From positions 62,001 through 126,000 of the forward strand of contig JARYMF010000001.1 of NCBI GenBank assembly GCA_029907255.1: a stretch of 64,000 nucleotides of DNA. Reading direction: 5' to 3'. Position numbers and translations under genes: made by a program. Positions 1 through 8,663 of this stretch are shown piece by piece. A model generated the notes under the pieces. The model had not been told where the DNA came from. It did no database searches and worked only from the letters and a program-made list of their open reading frames with translations. This DNA is from Armatimonadota bacterium. Lineage in GTDB: Bacteria > Armatimonadota > UBA5829 > DTJY01. Each line of letters begins with the position of its first letter. The first letter of the stretch is position 1.

Positions 1-1004
1 GCCAGAGGGGGCTCGTAGGCAAAGTAATTCAATATGATGGTCCGAAAGAGCAAAATGCTATTCGGGGTGATTCTCTGCGGTTGTATTTCTATATTAAGGG
101 ACCTGTTACCGGCTCGCCAGTGCTTAGTGTATGGGTTTTTCCTTCGTGCAGGTACAACAAATACCCAGGATATCATTTTGCCAGATACCGCCGCTCAGAT
201 AGATTAGTGTATACCCATCAAGGTCCGCGTTTGGGTGATGGTCCTAGTTTTCAGGGTGATGCATGGAATTATATTGACCTGGATTCAATAGTTTTAACCC
301 CAGGGACAAACTTGATAGTACTAGACGGAAGCTTAATGTCTAATAGTAGCAAGTTTTCCATAGGTGTTGATACTTCCGTTAGAACCACTCAGCGTAATAA
401 AGCTTATTTACTATATCAAAGCTGTGCCAACTATTGGCGGGTGATACGTACAAAGTACACTTTCTATCGAGATTACGATAAGATAGACATGGAGCCATCT
501 GTTCCTCCGGATTATGCAGTTTGTGGAAATGGGCCAGCCGCATTGGCGTCGTTTGAATACAACTTCGGAATGATCAAAAACTTTTTCCGTGAAATGCCAT
601 TTGAGTATTCGCCTTGTGGATCAAATAACGAGTTTCCACGTCTATCATATAAACACTATGCTCCCAACAGGGTAAACTACCTGGGAACAGAGTGGATACC
701 CACAGTTCTACCTTATAATTTTCCGTTGCTTGTTTGGGATGAAAACGACCAAGCTCACATAGATTTCTATAGGCAGGAGGATCCAACGAAAGCTTTCAAA
801 ATAACGTTACAACGCAATGGTTCAACTAAACCCATTCAACTGATGGTAGGAAGATTCGGCGACCCGCCGTATTGGTATAGGGACAATGATATGCCTCAAT
901 ATGATTTCAATGACTGGATTTTTCATGTATGCGGGTCAGTTCGAGCAGGCGAGCCAATGCCAATTATAACACTTGATGTCTCCAGCTTGATAGGCAGTTT
1001 CTAG
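1..1004 (+). CDS. 3' part of an unrecognised protein (5' end outside window)
   Basis: The reading frame is open from base 3 to the stop at 1004, so about 333 C-terminal residues are visible. A TTG at 81 could be read as a start, but the frame continues without interruption to the window edge and I see no Shine-Dalgarno site before 81. The protein is rich in Tyr, Phe, Pro and Asp, which suggests an extracytoplasmic beta-rich protein. There is no obvious membrane segment in the visible part. I recognise no family. Its stop lies 3 bases from the end of cysK, which converges on it. Confidence 0.6.
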   Translation, partial: QRGLVGKVIQYDGPKEQNAIRGDSLRLYFYIKGPVTGSPVLSVWVFPSCRYNKYPGYHFARYRRSDRLVYTHQGPRLGDGPSFQGDAWNYIDLDSIVLTPGTNLIVLDGSLMSNSSKFSIGVDTSVRTTQRNKAYLLYQSCANYWRVIRTKYTFYRDYDKIDMEPSVPPDYAVCGNGPAALASFEYNFGMIKNFFREMPFEYSPCGSNNEFPRLSYKHYAPNRVNYLGTEWIPTVLPYNFPLLVWDENDQAHIDFYRQEDPTKAFKITLQRNGSTKPIQLMVGRFGDPPYWYRDNDMPQYDFNDWIFHVCGSVRAGEPMPIITLDVSSLIGSF

Positions 1005-1007
1005 TAG

Positions 1008-1934
1008 CTAGGTTGTAAACATTGCGGTGCTAAGGTATCTTTCTCCTGTGTCGGGAAGGATGACGACTATCATTTTGCCCTTGTTTTCCTTGCGATGGGC
1101 AACTTGTGTCGCAGCCCATGTTGCTGCGCCTGATGAAATGCCTGCCAGGATGCCTTCCTCGCGGGCTAGCCGCCTGCCTGTTTCCATCGCGTCCTCGTCT
1201 TTGACCTGAATTATCTCGTCAATCAAATCAGTCCTTAGGACGTCTGGCACAAAGCCAGCGCCTATGCCTTGAATTTTGTGAGGGCCAGGCTGACCGCCAG
1301 AGAGCACGGGCGAGCTTGCTGGCTCCACTGCAATTGCTTTGAATTCGGGCTTTAGCGGCTTGATGTATTCGCTCACCCCTGTAATTGTTCCGCCCGTCCC
1401 CACGCCCGCGACTAGAATGTCAACCTTACCATCTGTATCGTTCCAAATCTCAGGCCCTGTTGTTTCTCGATGTATCTTGGGGTTAGCAGGATTTTTAAAC
1501 TGCATTGGAATGAAAGAGTTCGGAATCTCCTTGGCTAATTCTTCTGCTTTGCGGATTGCACCCTTCATTCCTTCACTTCCCGGCGTCAAGATTAGCTCGG
1601 CTCCAAATACCTTAAGCAGTTTTTGTCGCTCTATGCTCATTGTTTCAGGCATGGTAAGTATCAGCTTATATCCAAGGGTAGCCGCAGTGAATGCAAGCGC
1701 AATGCCTGTGTTGCCGCTTGTCGGTTCGATGATTACGGTATCTTTCGTGATTAAGCCCTTTTCAATGGCATCGCGAATCATGCTGACGCCAATTCTGTCT
1801 TTAACACTTCCTGCTGGGTTGAACGACTCAAGCTTTGCCACAACCTCGGCATAAGCCCCACGGGTAATCTTGTTCAACCTAACCAGAGGTGTTTTTCCTA
1901 TAAGTTCTGTTATATCATTAGCAATTTTGACCAT
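1008..1934 (-). CDS. cysK: Cysteine synthase (O-acetylserine sulfhydrylase)
   Basis: PLP-dependent enzyme that makes cysteine from O-acetylserine and sulfide in the cytoplasm. It has 308 residues, the usual CysK length. The PLP lysine is K45 in the NPAGSVKDR motif. The substrate loop TSGNTG is at residues 72-77, and the glycine-rich phosphate-binding GTGGT motif lies near residue 176. The ATG follows a good Shine-Dalgarno site (AAAAGGAG, near 1940-1950). A perfect TATAAT sits at 1959-1964 on the minus strand but has only a poor -35, so a weak own promoter is possible. The DUF1015 gene ends 110 bases upstream on the same strand. CysM is the alternative, but the motif set and length favour CysK. 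Confidence 0.95.
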   Translation of the reverse strand: MVKIANDITELIGKTPLVRLNKITRGAYAEVVAKLESFNPAGSVKDRIGVSMIRDAIEKGLITKDTVIIEPTSGNTGIALAFTAATLGYKLILTMPETMSIERQKLLKVFGAELILTPGSEGMKGAIRKAEELAKEIPNSFIPMQFKNPANPKIHRETTGPEIWNDTDGKVDILVAGVGTGGTITGVSEYIKPLKPEFKAIAVEPASSPVLSGGQPGPHKIQGIGAGFVPDVLRTDLIDEIIQVKDEDAMETGRRLAREEGILAGISSGAATWAATQVAHRKENKGKMIVVILPDTGERYLSTAMFTT

Positions 1935-2044
1935 TTTGGTCTCCTTTTCTAAGGGAAGATTATATGCGTAGATTTCTTGTAAATTTGATACTTGCTATAG
2001 ACGCCTTTCTTCTGTAACTACTCAGTCGTAAAGTAGCTTGAAGC

Positions 2045-3328
2045 TTACTCCATTACCCTCAATACCATTCCAGTGAGAAGTTTTGGATAGAAGAAAGTTG
2101 ACTTTTGAGGCATGCGTTCTCCAGTGCTGGCGATTTCTTTAACTTCCTCTACTTTCGTTGGATTTATCAGGAAGAATGCTTGGTACTCGCCATTGTCTAC
2201 AAGCCGCATTGCGTTAGGAATATCTCTTGTATACGAGACGTTTGTTCCTGCTGCAAATTGTTGATTTCCGATGCCAAGAATCTTTTCAAGTATAAGCGAG
2301 TGAAGTATGCTCACATCTAAGCGCTTGAGAGCATCCGAGCCAGATGACTGAATTAACTTTTCGGGGCGTACGTCGGGTTTTATTTGGATAGCATATGAGT
2401 TGGCATTTCCAAGGTATAAACCAAATGCAGTTTTATTTTTGCCGATGACGCTAACTGTCTGCTCAAGCTCTTCGGGTGGCGTTTTTGTTACCTCGAAAAG
2501 CTCGCTTAGTCGAGACAGGAACGATTCAGGGTTGAAGCCTTTGACATTGCGTACAAGCCTGTGTGTTGGCAGGATAACCAATCCTTTATCCTCCAGCGAT
2601 ACAAGCGTCATCATGATGAACTCATATGGAGCATCTGAGGCGCAGCCGCCGTAGAGCGTTCGCATTTCATTGCGATAAGCAAGCGCTGCTGAGTAACGGT
2701 GGTGTCCGTCAGCTATTAGGATTGATTTTTGTGCAAGCGTTTCCGATATTGCCTTGATTGCCTCATGGTCGGAGATGCAATATAAATCGCACTTCACCCC
2801 GTCTTTGTCGCGTGCCGAGGCGTCCGGCGGCCGTGCCAGAAATGGCTTAAGGATTTCTCCTATATGTCCATCGGGATGCAAACCAAATACAGAATCAAAA
2901 TTTGCGCGTGTTGCCCGTATTAGGTTCAAGCGGTCCTCCAGAGGCTTTGTCATGATATTCTCATGTGGCAGGATAGTCTTGCTTTCAAAATCCTCAAGCC
3001 GAACTAAGCATGTTATTCCCAAACGTTGTCTTATCTTGCCATCGAGTTCGAATTCTTGTATGCACGCGTAAATGCACGGCTTTTCTTCTTGTATTAGCAC
3101 TCCTGAATTTAACCAGGATCTTAGTAATTCTGCTGCATGAGAGTAATTATCGGCGCTTGAGTTTTTCCGCGGGAGGATTAATCGCACAATATTGTTTGGG
3201 TGTTGCTGCAGGTAAAACTCCTCTTCCTCCGGTGAGATAACATCATAGGGAGGGGTAACAACGGCACTGAGGTCGCCGACCTTTGCTTGATTATAGCGTA
3301 TTCCGTTGAAAGGCTTAATAAGTGCCAT
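2045..3328 (-). CDS. DUF1015 family protein
   Basis: The protein has 427 residues and a cytoplasmic appearance. It starts with the typical DUF1015 N-terminus (ALIKPFNGIRYN, then VVTPPYDVISPEE) and carries the family's conserved ADGHHRYSAA motif near residue 206. No biochemical function is established for this widespread bacterial family that I can name. The ATG at 3328 has an AAGGAGA Shine-Dalgarno site 7-13 bases upstream. A consensus-like promoter lies at 3477-3506, giving a leader of about 140 bases. cysK follows on the same strand after 110 bases. Confidence 0.85.
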   Translation of the reverse strand: MALIKPFNGIRYNQAKVGDLSAVVTPPYDVISPEEEEFYLQQHPNNIVRLILPRKNSSADNYSHAAELLRSWLNSGVLIQEEKPCIYACIQEFELDGKIRQRLGITCLVRLEDFESKTILPHENIMTKPLEDRLNLIRATRANFDSVFGLHPDGHIGEILKPFLARPPDASARDKDGVKCDLYCISDHEAIKAISETLAQKSILIADGHHRYSAALAYRNEMRTLYGGCASDAPYEFIMMTLVSLEDKGLVILPTHRLVRNVKGFNPESFLSRLSELFEVTKTPPEELEQTVSVIGKNKTAFGLYLGNANSYAIQIKPDVRPEKLIQSSGSDALKRLDVSILHSLILEKILGIGNQQFAAGTNVSYTRDIPNAMRLVDNGEYQAFFLINPTKVEEVKEIASTGERMPQKSTFFYPKLLTGMVLRVME

Positions 3329-3646
3329 TGAAATCTCCTTCTTGTTTTTCGAGTTATTACCTGCGCTTTTGCAATAACTCCTGTGCTAATTGTTTGAATG
3401 AGTTTTTTGCATCTAAAAGGTTAATTAGCAACCTTCTGTGGAAAACCTCGCACGGCCTTTTTCTCAGAGATAAACTATCATAACCGTGGCGCTTGAGTTG
3501 TGTCAAGAAAAGGAGAGGCCAAATTTTGCCCAACGGCGAAATATAAAGAGGACGCCGAACTTGCTTTGTGAAATAAATTCTAGTGGGTTGGAGAGCTATT
3601 TGCTCTGCGCTCTGGCAATTACTATTTTGCATAGGGGGTTATAAAG
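3329..3646. other. Divergent intergenic region, 318 bases
   Basis: The region separates the DUF1015 gene (-) from the Gfo/Idh/MocA gene (+). It holds the minus-strand promoter at 3477-3506. I found no convincing + strand promoter. The frames that cross it in either direction lack Shine-Dalgarno sites and recognisable motifs, so I do not call a gene here. Confidence 0.5.
3477..3506 (-). promoter_or_regulatory. Sigma-70-type promoter for the DUF1015 gene
   Basis: Read on the minus strand, TTGACA (3506-3501) is followed by an 18-base spacer and TATGAT (3482-3477). Transcription would begin near 3470, about 140 bases before the start codon. The boxes are seen in the sequence; activity is inferred. 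Confidence 0.6.
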
Positions 3647-4699
3647 TTGAAAGTCAGATGGGGTGTGATTGGGGCTGGAGGCATTGCCCTTCGTAGGACG
3701 ATACCAGAAGCACTTTCGATGTGTGATACTATGGAATTGGTTTCCGTCATGGATATCGATAAGGAACGGGCTAGGGCGGTGGCAGAAAAATTCAATGTGC
3801 CTCATTACTGCAATTCGGAGGAAGAACTGCTAGCACAAGACATAGACGCTGTTTACATCGCTACTCCGCTTGATGTTCATTGCAAGCAGGTTATCCAAGC
3901 TGCAGAGGCAGGAAAACATATCCTGTGTGAAAAGCCAATGGCCGCCACCTCCGAAGAGGTAGATATGATGGAGGCAGCCGTGAAAAAAGCTGGCGTGAAA
4001 TTCATGCTTGGCTTTTGTATGAGAAACAACGTTTACAACCGGAAAGCACGCGAACTTGTACAATCTGGTGCTCTTGGCAGGATGGTAATGGGTCGTGCTC
4101 AGTTGACCTGCTGGTATCCGCCCATCCCAGGAGCCTGGCGGCAGGATATCTCGAAAAGCCACGGTGGGTCGCTCATAGATATGGGAACTCATTGCCTCGA
4201 TTTGCTTGAGTGGATCATGAACGCGAAAATTGTGGAGGTAACAGGTTTCCAAGATTTGCTTGTTCACTCATATCCCACCAAAGTTGAGGATACTTCCACT
4301 ATTGTTGTTCGATTTAGCAATGGTGCGCACGGTATAGTTGATAATTACTTTAACCTACCAGATGCGGCTGCCCAGAATACTCTCGAACTACATGGCACGA
4401 AGGGTTCGATTATTGGGCAGGGAACAATCGGGCAGGACCCGACCGGCAAGATGTTCAGCATCATCCAACCGGAGGAAACCGGATATGATGCCAACCAGGT
4501 GAGAAATATTGAAGCCGCAAGGGAAGAGTACCACTTGCAGGGAGTCAGCCTGTATGGGCAAATGATAAATGCCATGAATGAGAGCATAATTGAGGATAAG
4601 GAGCCGCCGGTTACTTTGGAAGATGGCAGGCATTCGGTAAAGCTCGTTGAAGCAATCTATAAGGCTGTTAAAGAGAAGCGTGTTATTTCGGTGGGTTGA
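3647..4699 (+). CDS. Gfo/Idh/MocA family NAD(P)-dependent oxidoreductase
   Basis: 350-residue sugar or cyclitol dehydrogenase-type protein. The N-terminal Rossmann fold carries GVIGAGGIA at residues 6-14, and the family EKP motif (CEKPMA) is near residue 97. The C-terminal half has the alpha/beta domain with GGSLIDMGTHCLDLL, whose Asp/His supply the usual catalytic positions. The TTG start at 3647 is supported by AGGGGG at 3632-3637 and by the Rossmann strand beginning directly after it. A creatininase-family gene follows after 18 bases, so the two are probably co-transcribed. The substrate cannot be deduced; in related genomes these enzymes act on myo-inositol, glucose-fructose and many other polyols. 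Confidence 0.9.
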   Translation: MKVRWGVIGAGGIALRRTIPEALSMCDTMELVSVMDIDKERARAVAEKFNVPHYCNSEEELLAQDIDAVYIATPLDVHCKQVIQAAEAGKHILCEKPMAATSEEVDMMEAAVKKAGVKFMLGFCMRNNVYNRKARELVQSGALGRMVMGRAQLTCWYPPIPGAWRQDISKSHGGSLIDMGTHCLDLLEWIMNAKIVEVTGFQDLLVHSYPTKVEDTSTIVVRFSNGAHGIVDNYFNLPDAAAQNTLELHGTKGSIIGQGTIGQDPTGKMFSIIQPEETGYDANQVRNIEAAREEYHLQGVSLYGQMINAMNESIIEDKEPPVTLEDGRHSVKLVEAIYKAVKEKRVISVG

Positions 4700-4717
4700 C
4701 CCAGTCAGGAGGGCTAA

Positions 4718-5512
4718 ATGACCGGTGCTCGGCTGATGTATAATATGACCGTCAAAGAAATAGCTGAGGGTCTCAAGGAAACGCAGACTGTAATAATCCC
4801 CGTGGGAGTTGTTGAGCAACATGGTTATCATTTGCCAACAAGCGTGGACATTCACAACGCTGCAGAGATAGCTCGGCTGACTTCCGAGAAAACTGGTTGT
4901 TTTGTAACACCGCCCGTTCATTACAACTTTTCGGGTGGAACTCTTCCAGGGACAATTAACATCAGCCCGCAAGTGTTTTCCCTCCTTCTTATGGACATCC
5001 TTCAGAGTTTAGTAATGCAGGGTTTTAAAAACCTTATCATACTCCTTGGCCATGGTGGAACAGAAAGTTGCGCAGCAGCTAGGGATGCCGCCTTGCAGTT
5101 TCAGCGGCTTCGCCCAGAAATGTCCGGTGTAAACGTGCTTCTAGTGCCTTTCTGGGAGCTTTCGGAAACTTACTTGTATTACTTTGCCAAAGGTGACTAC
5201 CATGCAGCCCTCATGGAGACGTCGCTAATGATGTATTGGAAACCCGAACTTGTGAAGATGGACCAAGCGTGTTATGACGATTCAGAAATACTTGAGGTTA
5301 TGCGCAAAGACCCGGATGCCTACGCACAGAAGCTAAAGAATATTGATGCCCGGTTCGTAGTGCCGAGGGTAGTCCAAGATCCAAGAGTCAAAGTTGGCGT
5401 GATGGGAGACTTCACAGGTGCAAGCGCTGAACTTGGCAAAAAAGTTGCTGAGGAATGCGTTTCAGCGTTATCTGCAATCATTCGCGAGGTTGAGCAGATT
5501 CAAAAACCGTAG
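4718..5512 (+). CDS. Creatininase (creatinine amidohydrolase) family protein
   Basis: 264-residue metal-dependent amidohydrolase-fold protein. Family metal-ligand positions are visible as E33 and H35 in EQHGYH and D44 in PTSVD, matching E34/H36/D45 of Pseudomonas creatininase by position. A GHGG motif lies near residue 109. The usual HAGE-x-ETS segment reads DYHAALMETS, so the Glu is replaced by Leu while ETS is kept. AGGAGGG at 4707-4713 precedes the ATG. The pairing with a Gfo/Idh/MocA dehydrogenase suggests a role in sugar or cyclic-amide catabolism rather than creatinine use; the substrate is unknown. Confidence 0.85.
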   Translation: MTGARLMYNMTVKEIAEGLKETQTVIIPVGVVEQHGYHLPTSVDIHNAAEIARLTSEKTGCFVTPPVHYNFSGGTLPGTINISPQVFSLLLMDILQSLVMQGFKNLIILLGHGGTESCAAARDAALQFQRLRPEMSGVNVLLVPFWELSETYLYYFAKGDYHAALMETSLMMYWKPELVKMDQACYDDSEILEVMRKDPDAYAQKLKNIDARFVVPRVVQDPRVKVGVMGDFTGASAELGKKVAEECVSALSAIIREVEQIQKP

Positions 5513-5743
5513 CCTTTGTCAAAGAACTTTGGCTTTAGATAAAGCATGCATTCTTGCCTATATACTCTTTGCAAGGAAATCAAAGGCTGACTAAAACTTC
5601 CATATGTCATTTGTGCTAATTTGCTGCTTTAATCCATCAAGATTTGACAACTAATATCAATAACGCTATACTACGGGGTGGTAACCATATTTAGTTTCTG
5701 AACCAACAGCTGGTTGCCGCATGCTAGTATCTGTGAGGGCAAT
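5513..5743. other. Intergenic region before the polysaccharide operon
   Basis: 231 bases. No gene is seen. It holds the strong promoter at 5644-5672 and an untranslated leader of about 65 bases before the ATG at 5744. No clear terminator hairpin follows the creatininase gene. Confidence 0.5.
5644..5672 (+). promoter_or_regulatory. Near-consensus sigma-70 promoter
   Basis: TTGACA (5644-5649), a 17-base spacer and TATACT (5667-5672). Transcription would begin near 5679. It is positioned to drive the whole run from the small HTH gene to the UroD-like gene (5744-14385), since no other promoter of this quality is visible inside that run. Confidence 0.75.
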
Positions 5744-5956
5744 ATGGCAGACGAATTCCCTGATCTCTACACCATCGAGCAAGCCGCAAATTACCTTAAG
5801 GTGAGTCAATCATCTATTCGCTCGTATATTCGCCAGGGAAAGGTTAATGCCTACCGTGTTGCAGGAAAGCGAAAGGTTTTGATTCCTGGCGCGGAGCTGA
5901 TGAAGTTACTTGTGCCTGTCCGCGAGGAGGCCGATAGGAGGCCAGCGGATGATTAA
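5744..5956 (+). CDS. Small excisionase-type helix-turn-helix DNA-binding protein
   Basis: 70-residue protein made almost entirely of one MerR/excisionase-like winged helix (HTH_17 type). The segment LYTIEQAANYLKVSQSSIRS is followed by YIRQGKVNAYRVAGKRKVLIPGAEL, the standard pattern for this class. The ATG at 5744 is preceded by GAGGGC at 5734-5739; an upstream TTG at 5714 has no such support. It is the first gene behind the strong promoter and overlaps the exporter permease gene by 8 bases. That position suggests a local regulator of the polysaccharide operon. There is no integrase or attachment site nearby, so a mobile-element role is unlikely. Confidence 0.8.
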   Translation: MADEFPDLYTIEQAANYLKVSQSSIRSYIRQGKVNAYRVAGKRKVLIPGAELMKLLVPVREEADRRPADD

Positions 5957-6779
5957 AGAGCTCGCAGAACTTTGGAAATACCGAGAGCTAGTGTTAAATC
6001 TTGTTATACGTGACATACGGGTCAGGTATAAGAACTCAGTTTTAGGATTTTTCTGGTCGCTTGCTAATCCACTCCTCCAGGTAGCGACAATTACCATAGT
6101 GTTCAAATTTATAATGAATGTAAAGATTCCAAACTATTCTGCGTATCTGCTCTGTGCCTTTCTGCCGTGGACTTTCTTTCAAATGTCGCTTCTCGATTCG
6201 AGCATGTCAGTTTTAATGCATGGTGACTTGGTAAAGAAGACATACTTTCCGCGAGAGGCGCTTCCTGTTTCAATTGTTTTGTCAAATCTAGTGCATTTTA
6301 TTTTGGCACTTGGCCTTTTCTTCATTTACTTACTAGTGTTGGGGACTCCCATCTTGCTAACCTGGTTACTACTGCCGGTCATTGTGCTCATCCAGCTTAT
6401 ACTAACGCTTGGGATATCCCTGTTTATATCATGCCTGAATGTATTTTATGAAGATATCAAATACATGATGACCGTGCTTCTTACAGTGGTATTTTATGGT
6501 ACTCCAATCATTTTTCTTGTTGAGCAGATTTACTATTCGGATAGAATACCAGCAGCATACCAGGGGCTTGTGCTGAAGTTTTTCTATCTAAATCCGCTCT
6601 CAATGTTAATGATTGCGTATCGAAAGCTTCTTCTACCTCCATTCAACGTTGGTGAAATAAGAGACCTAGGGATGAATTACACATACCTTGGACTTGCGGC
6701 GGTAACCTCGCTTTTAATTTTTGTTGCTGGCTATACCTTTTTCAACCGCAAGAAGTGGCTGTTTGCCGAGTTGCTATAA
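5949..6779 (+). CDS. Polysaccharide/O-antigen export ABC transporter permease (Wzm/TagG type)
   Basis: 276-residue ABC-2 permease with about six membrane segments, preceded by the typical N-terminal amphipathic stretch (LAELWKYRELVLNLVIRDIR). The family motif RYKNSVLGFFWSLANP is clear near residues 28-43. The start ATG at 5949 is chosen because AGGAGG at 5936-5941 precedes it; this places the start 8 bases inside the HTH gene. With the ATPase encoded directly downstream it would form a transporter that moves undecaprenyl-linked glycans across the inner membrane. The neighbouring glycosyltransferase supports a capsule, exopolysaccharide or O-antigen role. Confidence 0.92.
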   Translation: MIKELAELWKYRELVLNLVIRDIRVRYKNSVLGFFWSLANPLLQVATITIVFKFIMNVKIPNYSAYLLCAFLPWTFFQMSLLDSSMSVLMHGDLVKKTYFPREALPVSIVLSNLVHFILALGLFFIYLLVLGTPILLTWLLLPVIVLIQLILTLGISLFISCLNVFYEDIKYMMTVLLTVVFYGTPIIFLVEQIYYSDRIPAAYQGLVLKFFYLNPLSMLMIAYRKLLLPPFNVGEIRDLGMNYTYLGLAAVTSLLIFVAGYTFFNRKKWLFAELL

Positions 6780-6781
6780 AT

Positions 6782-7531
6782 ATGGAAATTATACGTGTCG
6801 AAAACCTTACGAAAACATTTCGTCTATACCATGATAGATTTGGCACTCTTAAATCGCTAGTGCTCTCGTTCCGCAGACCAAAATATGAGGTCATTTATGC
6901 CCTCAAAGGGATTAGCTTTTCAGTTCAATCTGGTGAGACGCTTGCGGTAATTGGAGAAAATGGTTCAGGCAAGAGCACTCTTCTAGGGATTATAGGGTCT
7001 GTTTATAAGCCTACATCCGGCTTAGTTGAAGTAAAAGGACGAGTTTCTGCGCTGCTTGAGCTTGGGGCAGGTTTCCATCCCGATTTGACCGGGATTGAGA
7101 ATATATATCTAAATGCATCCATCTTGGGTCTCCCCCGCAAGGAGGTCCGTCGTCGGATGGACGAGATAGTCAAGTTTGCTGAATTGGAGCGGTTCATTGA
7201 TGCGCCACTTCGTACGTATTCTTCTGGCATGGTAATGCGCCTGGGGTTCTCAATAGCAGTGCAAGTGGACCCAGACATACTCCTAGTTGACGAGGTCTTG
7301 GCGGTTGGTGATGAGGCATTCCAGCAAAAATGCTACGAAAAAGTATGCGAGTTTCAAAACAAAGGCAAGACAATTATTTTTGTATCTCACGATATGAAAG
7401 CGGTGCGTGAAGTGGCGAGCCGCGCAATTTGGCTTGATGCTGGGGAGATTCGTTTGGATGACGGCGTGGAAAAAGTCATTGATTCCTATCTTGCGCATTG
7501 CAAGATGCCCCGTCCGGTGGTCGAAAAATGA
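6782..7531 (+). CDS. Polysaccharide export ABC transporter ATP-binding protein (Wzt/TagH/KpsT type)
   Basis: 249-residue ATPase. Walker A is GENGSGKST near residue 60. The signature region is read as YSSGMVMRLGFS, typical of the Wzt/TagH clade, and Walker B is ILLVDEVLAVGD. The length shows only the nucleotide-binding domain plus a short tail; the C-terminal carbohydrate-recognition domain of long Wzt proteins is absent. The ATG at 6782 lies two bases after the permease stop and no strong Shine-Dalgarno is seen, so translation is probably coupled. Its stop overlaps the next ATG (ATGA at 7528-7531). Confidence 0.92.
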   Translation: MEIIRVENLTKTFRLYHDRFGTLKSLVLSFRRPKYEVIYALKGISFSVQSGETLAVIGENGSGKSTLLGIIGSVYKPTSGLVEVKGRVSALLELGAGFHPDLTGIENIYLNASILGLPRKEVRRRMDEIVKFAELERFIDAPLRTYSSGMVMRLGFSIAVQVDPDILLVDEVLAVGDEAFQQKCYEKVCEFQNKGKTIIFVSHDMKAVREVASRAIWLDAGEIRLDDGVEKVIDSYLAHCKMPRPVVEK

Positions 7532-8646
7532 AAATAGGGATTGATGCTCGCCTCATCCAGGGTGGATTCTGCGGCGACCGGACGTATTGGCGCGGTTTAA
7601 TTGGAGGCATTGCCAGAATTAATGCGGTCCATCACGATGAATATCTCCTTTATACATTTTCAAAGCTTCCGCCACCCAATCCGTCAGAAACTGGTGGTTT
7701 CGCAGTTCGTCAGCTAAATGCATTGACTGGCCGGGATTGGTGCTTGTGGTCATTCCCGCGTATGCTAGGAAAAGATGGGGTACAAGTTGCACATGTTCAG
7801 TACTCAATGCCTCCATATGCTCCGTGTCCAATAATTACCTCTGTTCATGATGTATCATTCCGGCGGTGTCCACAATTCTTTTCATTCAAAGACCGGTTTC
7901 TCCTTGACCTAGGCATGAGAATTGGAGCGCATCGAGCAGCAAAAATACTTGTGCTTTCGAATTTCACGAGGAGTGAGATGATAGAATTGTATCGCGTGCC
8001 GCCGGAGAAAATCGAGGTTGTCTATCCAGGGGTAGAAGAACAATTCCAGCCACTCGATAAAGCTTGTTCGAAGAAGGTTATTCAAGAGAGGTATTCTATA
8101 AGCCAGCCGTTTATTATTACCGTTGGGGTGGTTCCTGCAAGGAAGAATATCCATTCCCTTATTCGTGCTTTTGGGATTCTAAAAGGAATCTTGCCAATAA
8201 AGCACAAACTTGTCATATTGGGAAATCACCGTGGTCAGGACCGCCAGCTACTAAGGTTGGCTGATTCCATTGGAATCTCGGGAGACGTGGTCCTGACAGG
8301 TGTCGTGACCAATGAGGATTTGCCACATTTCTACAATGCGGCCGATCTCAGCGTCTATCCTTCGGTATATGAAGGATTTGGTCTCCCCGCGTTGGAGGCA
8401 ATGGCGTGCGGGGTGCCCGTTATTACAAGCAATCTCTCGGCTCTGCCGGAAGTCATTGGCGATGCAGGATTAGCTGTTGACCCAACACCGGAAGCACTGG
8501 CGGATGCGATGGCAGAGGTGCTATCAAACATGTCGCTAAGGTCCGAATTATCTGCTCGGGGTTTAAAGCGCGCAAAGGCATTCAATTGGGATTCAACTGC
8601 ACGACGTGTAGTGGAGATATATCGGGAAGTAGCAAGTAATAATTAG
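7528..8646 (+). CDS. Glycosyltransferase family 4 (GT-B fold)
   Basis: 372-residue retaining glycosyltransferase. The C-terminal GT4 domain contains the nucleotide-sugar site: the segment YPSVYEGFGLPALEAMACG has the E-x7-E pattern, followed by PVITSNLSALPEVIGDAGL. The N-terminal half starts MKIGIDARLIQGG, typical of WbnK/mannosyltransferase-like proteins. The ATG at 7528 overlaps the ATPase stop by four bases (ATGA). It probably adds a hexose such as mannose to the glycan exported by the neighbouring transporter; the sugar specificity is not readable from the sequence. Confidence 0.92.
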   Translation: MKIGIDARLIQGGFCGDRTYWRGLIGGIARINAVHHDEYLLYTFSKLPPPNPSETGGFAVRQLNALTGRDWCLWSFPRMLGKDGVQVAHVQYSMPPYAPCPIITSVHDVSFRRCPQFFSFKDRFLLDLGMRIGAHRAAKILVLSNFTRSEMIELYRVPPEKIEVVYPGVEEQFQPLDKACSKKVIQERYSISQPFIITVGVVPARKNIHSLIRAFGILKGILPIKHKLVILGNHRGQDRQLLRLADSIGISGDVVLTGVVTNEDLPHFYNAADLSVYPSVYEGFGLPALEAMACGVPVITSNLSALPEVIGDAGLAVDPTPEALADAMAEVLSNMSLRSELSARGLKRAKAFNWDSTARRVVEIYREVASNN

Positions 8647-8663
8647 AGGCGTGGCTTCAAAGC

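Noticed and set aside
3357-3805. Minus-strand frames of 91 and 69 codons upstream of the DUF1015 gene
   Set aside because: The region holds a consensus-like promoter for DUF1015, the frames lack start signals and they overlap the 5' end of the oxidoreductase gene.
5744-5956. Mobile-element remnant suggested by the excisionase-like HTH
   Set aside because: No integrase, transposase, direct repeats or tRNA end was found around it; the gene is embedded in an operon.
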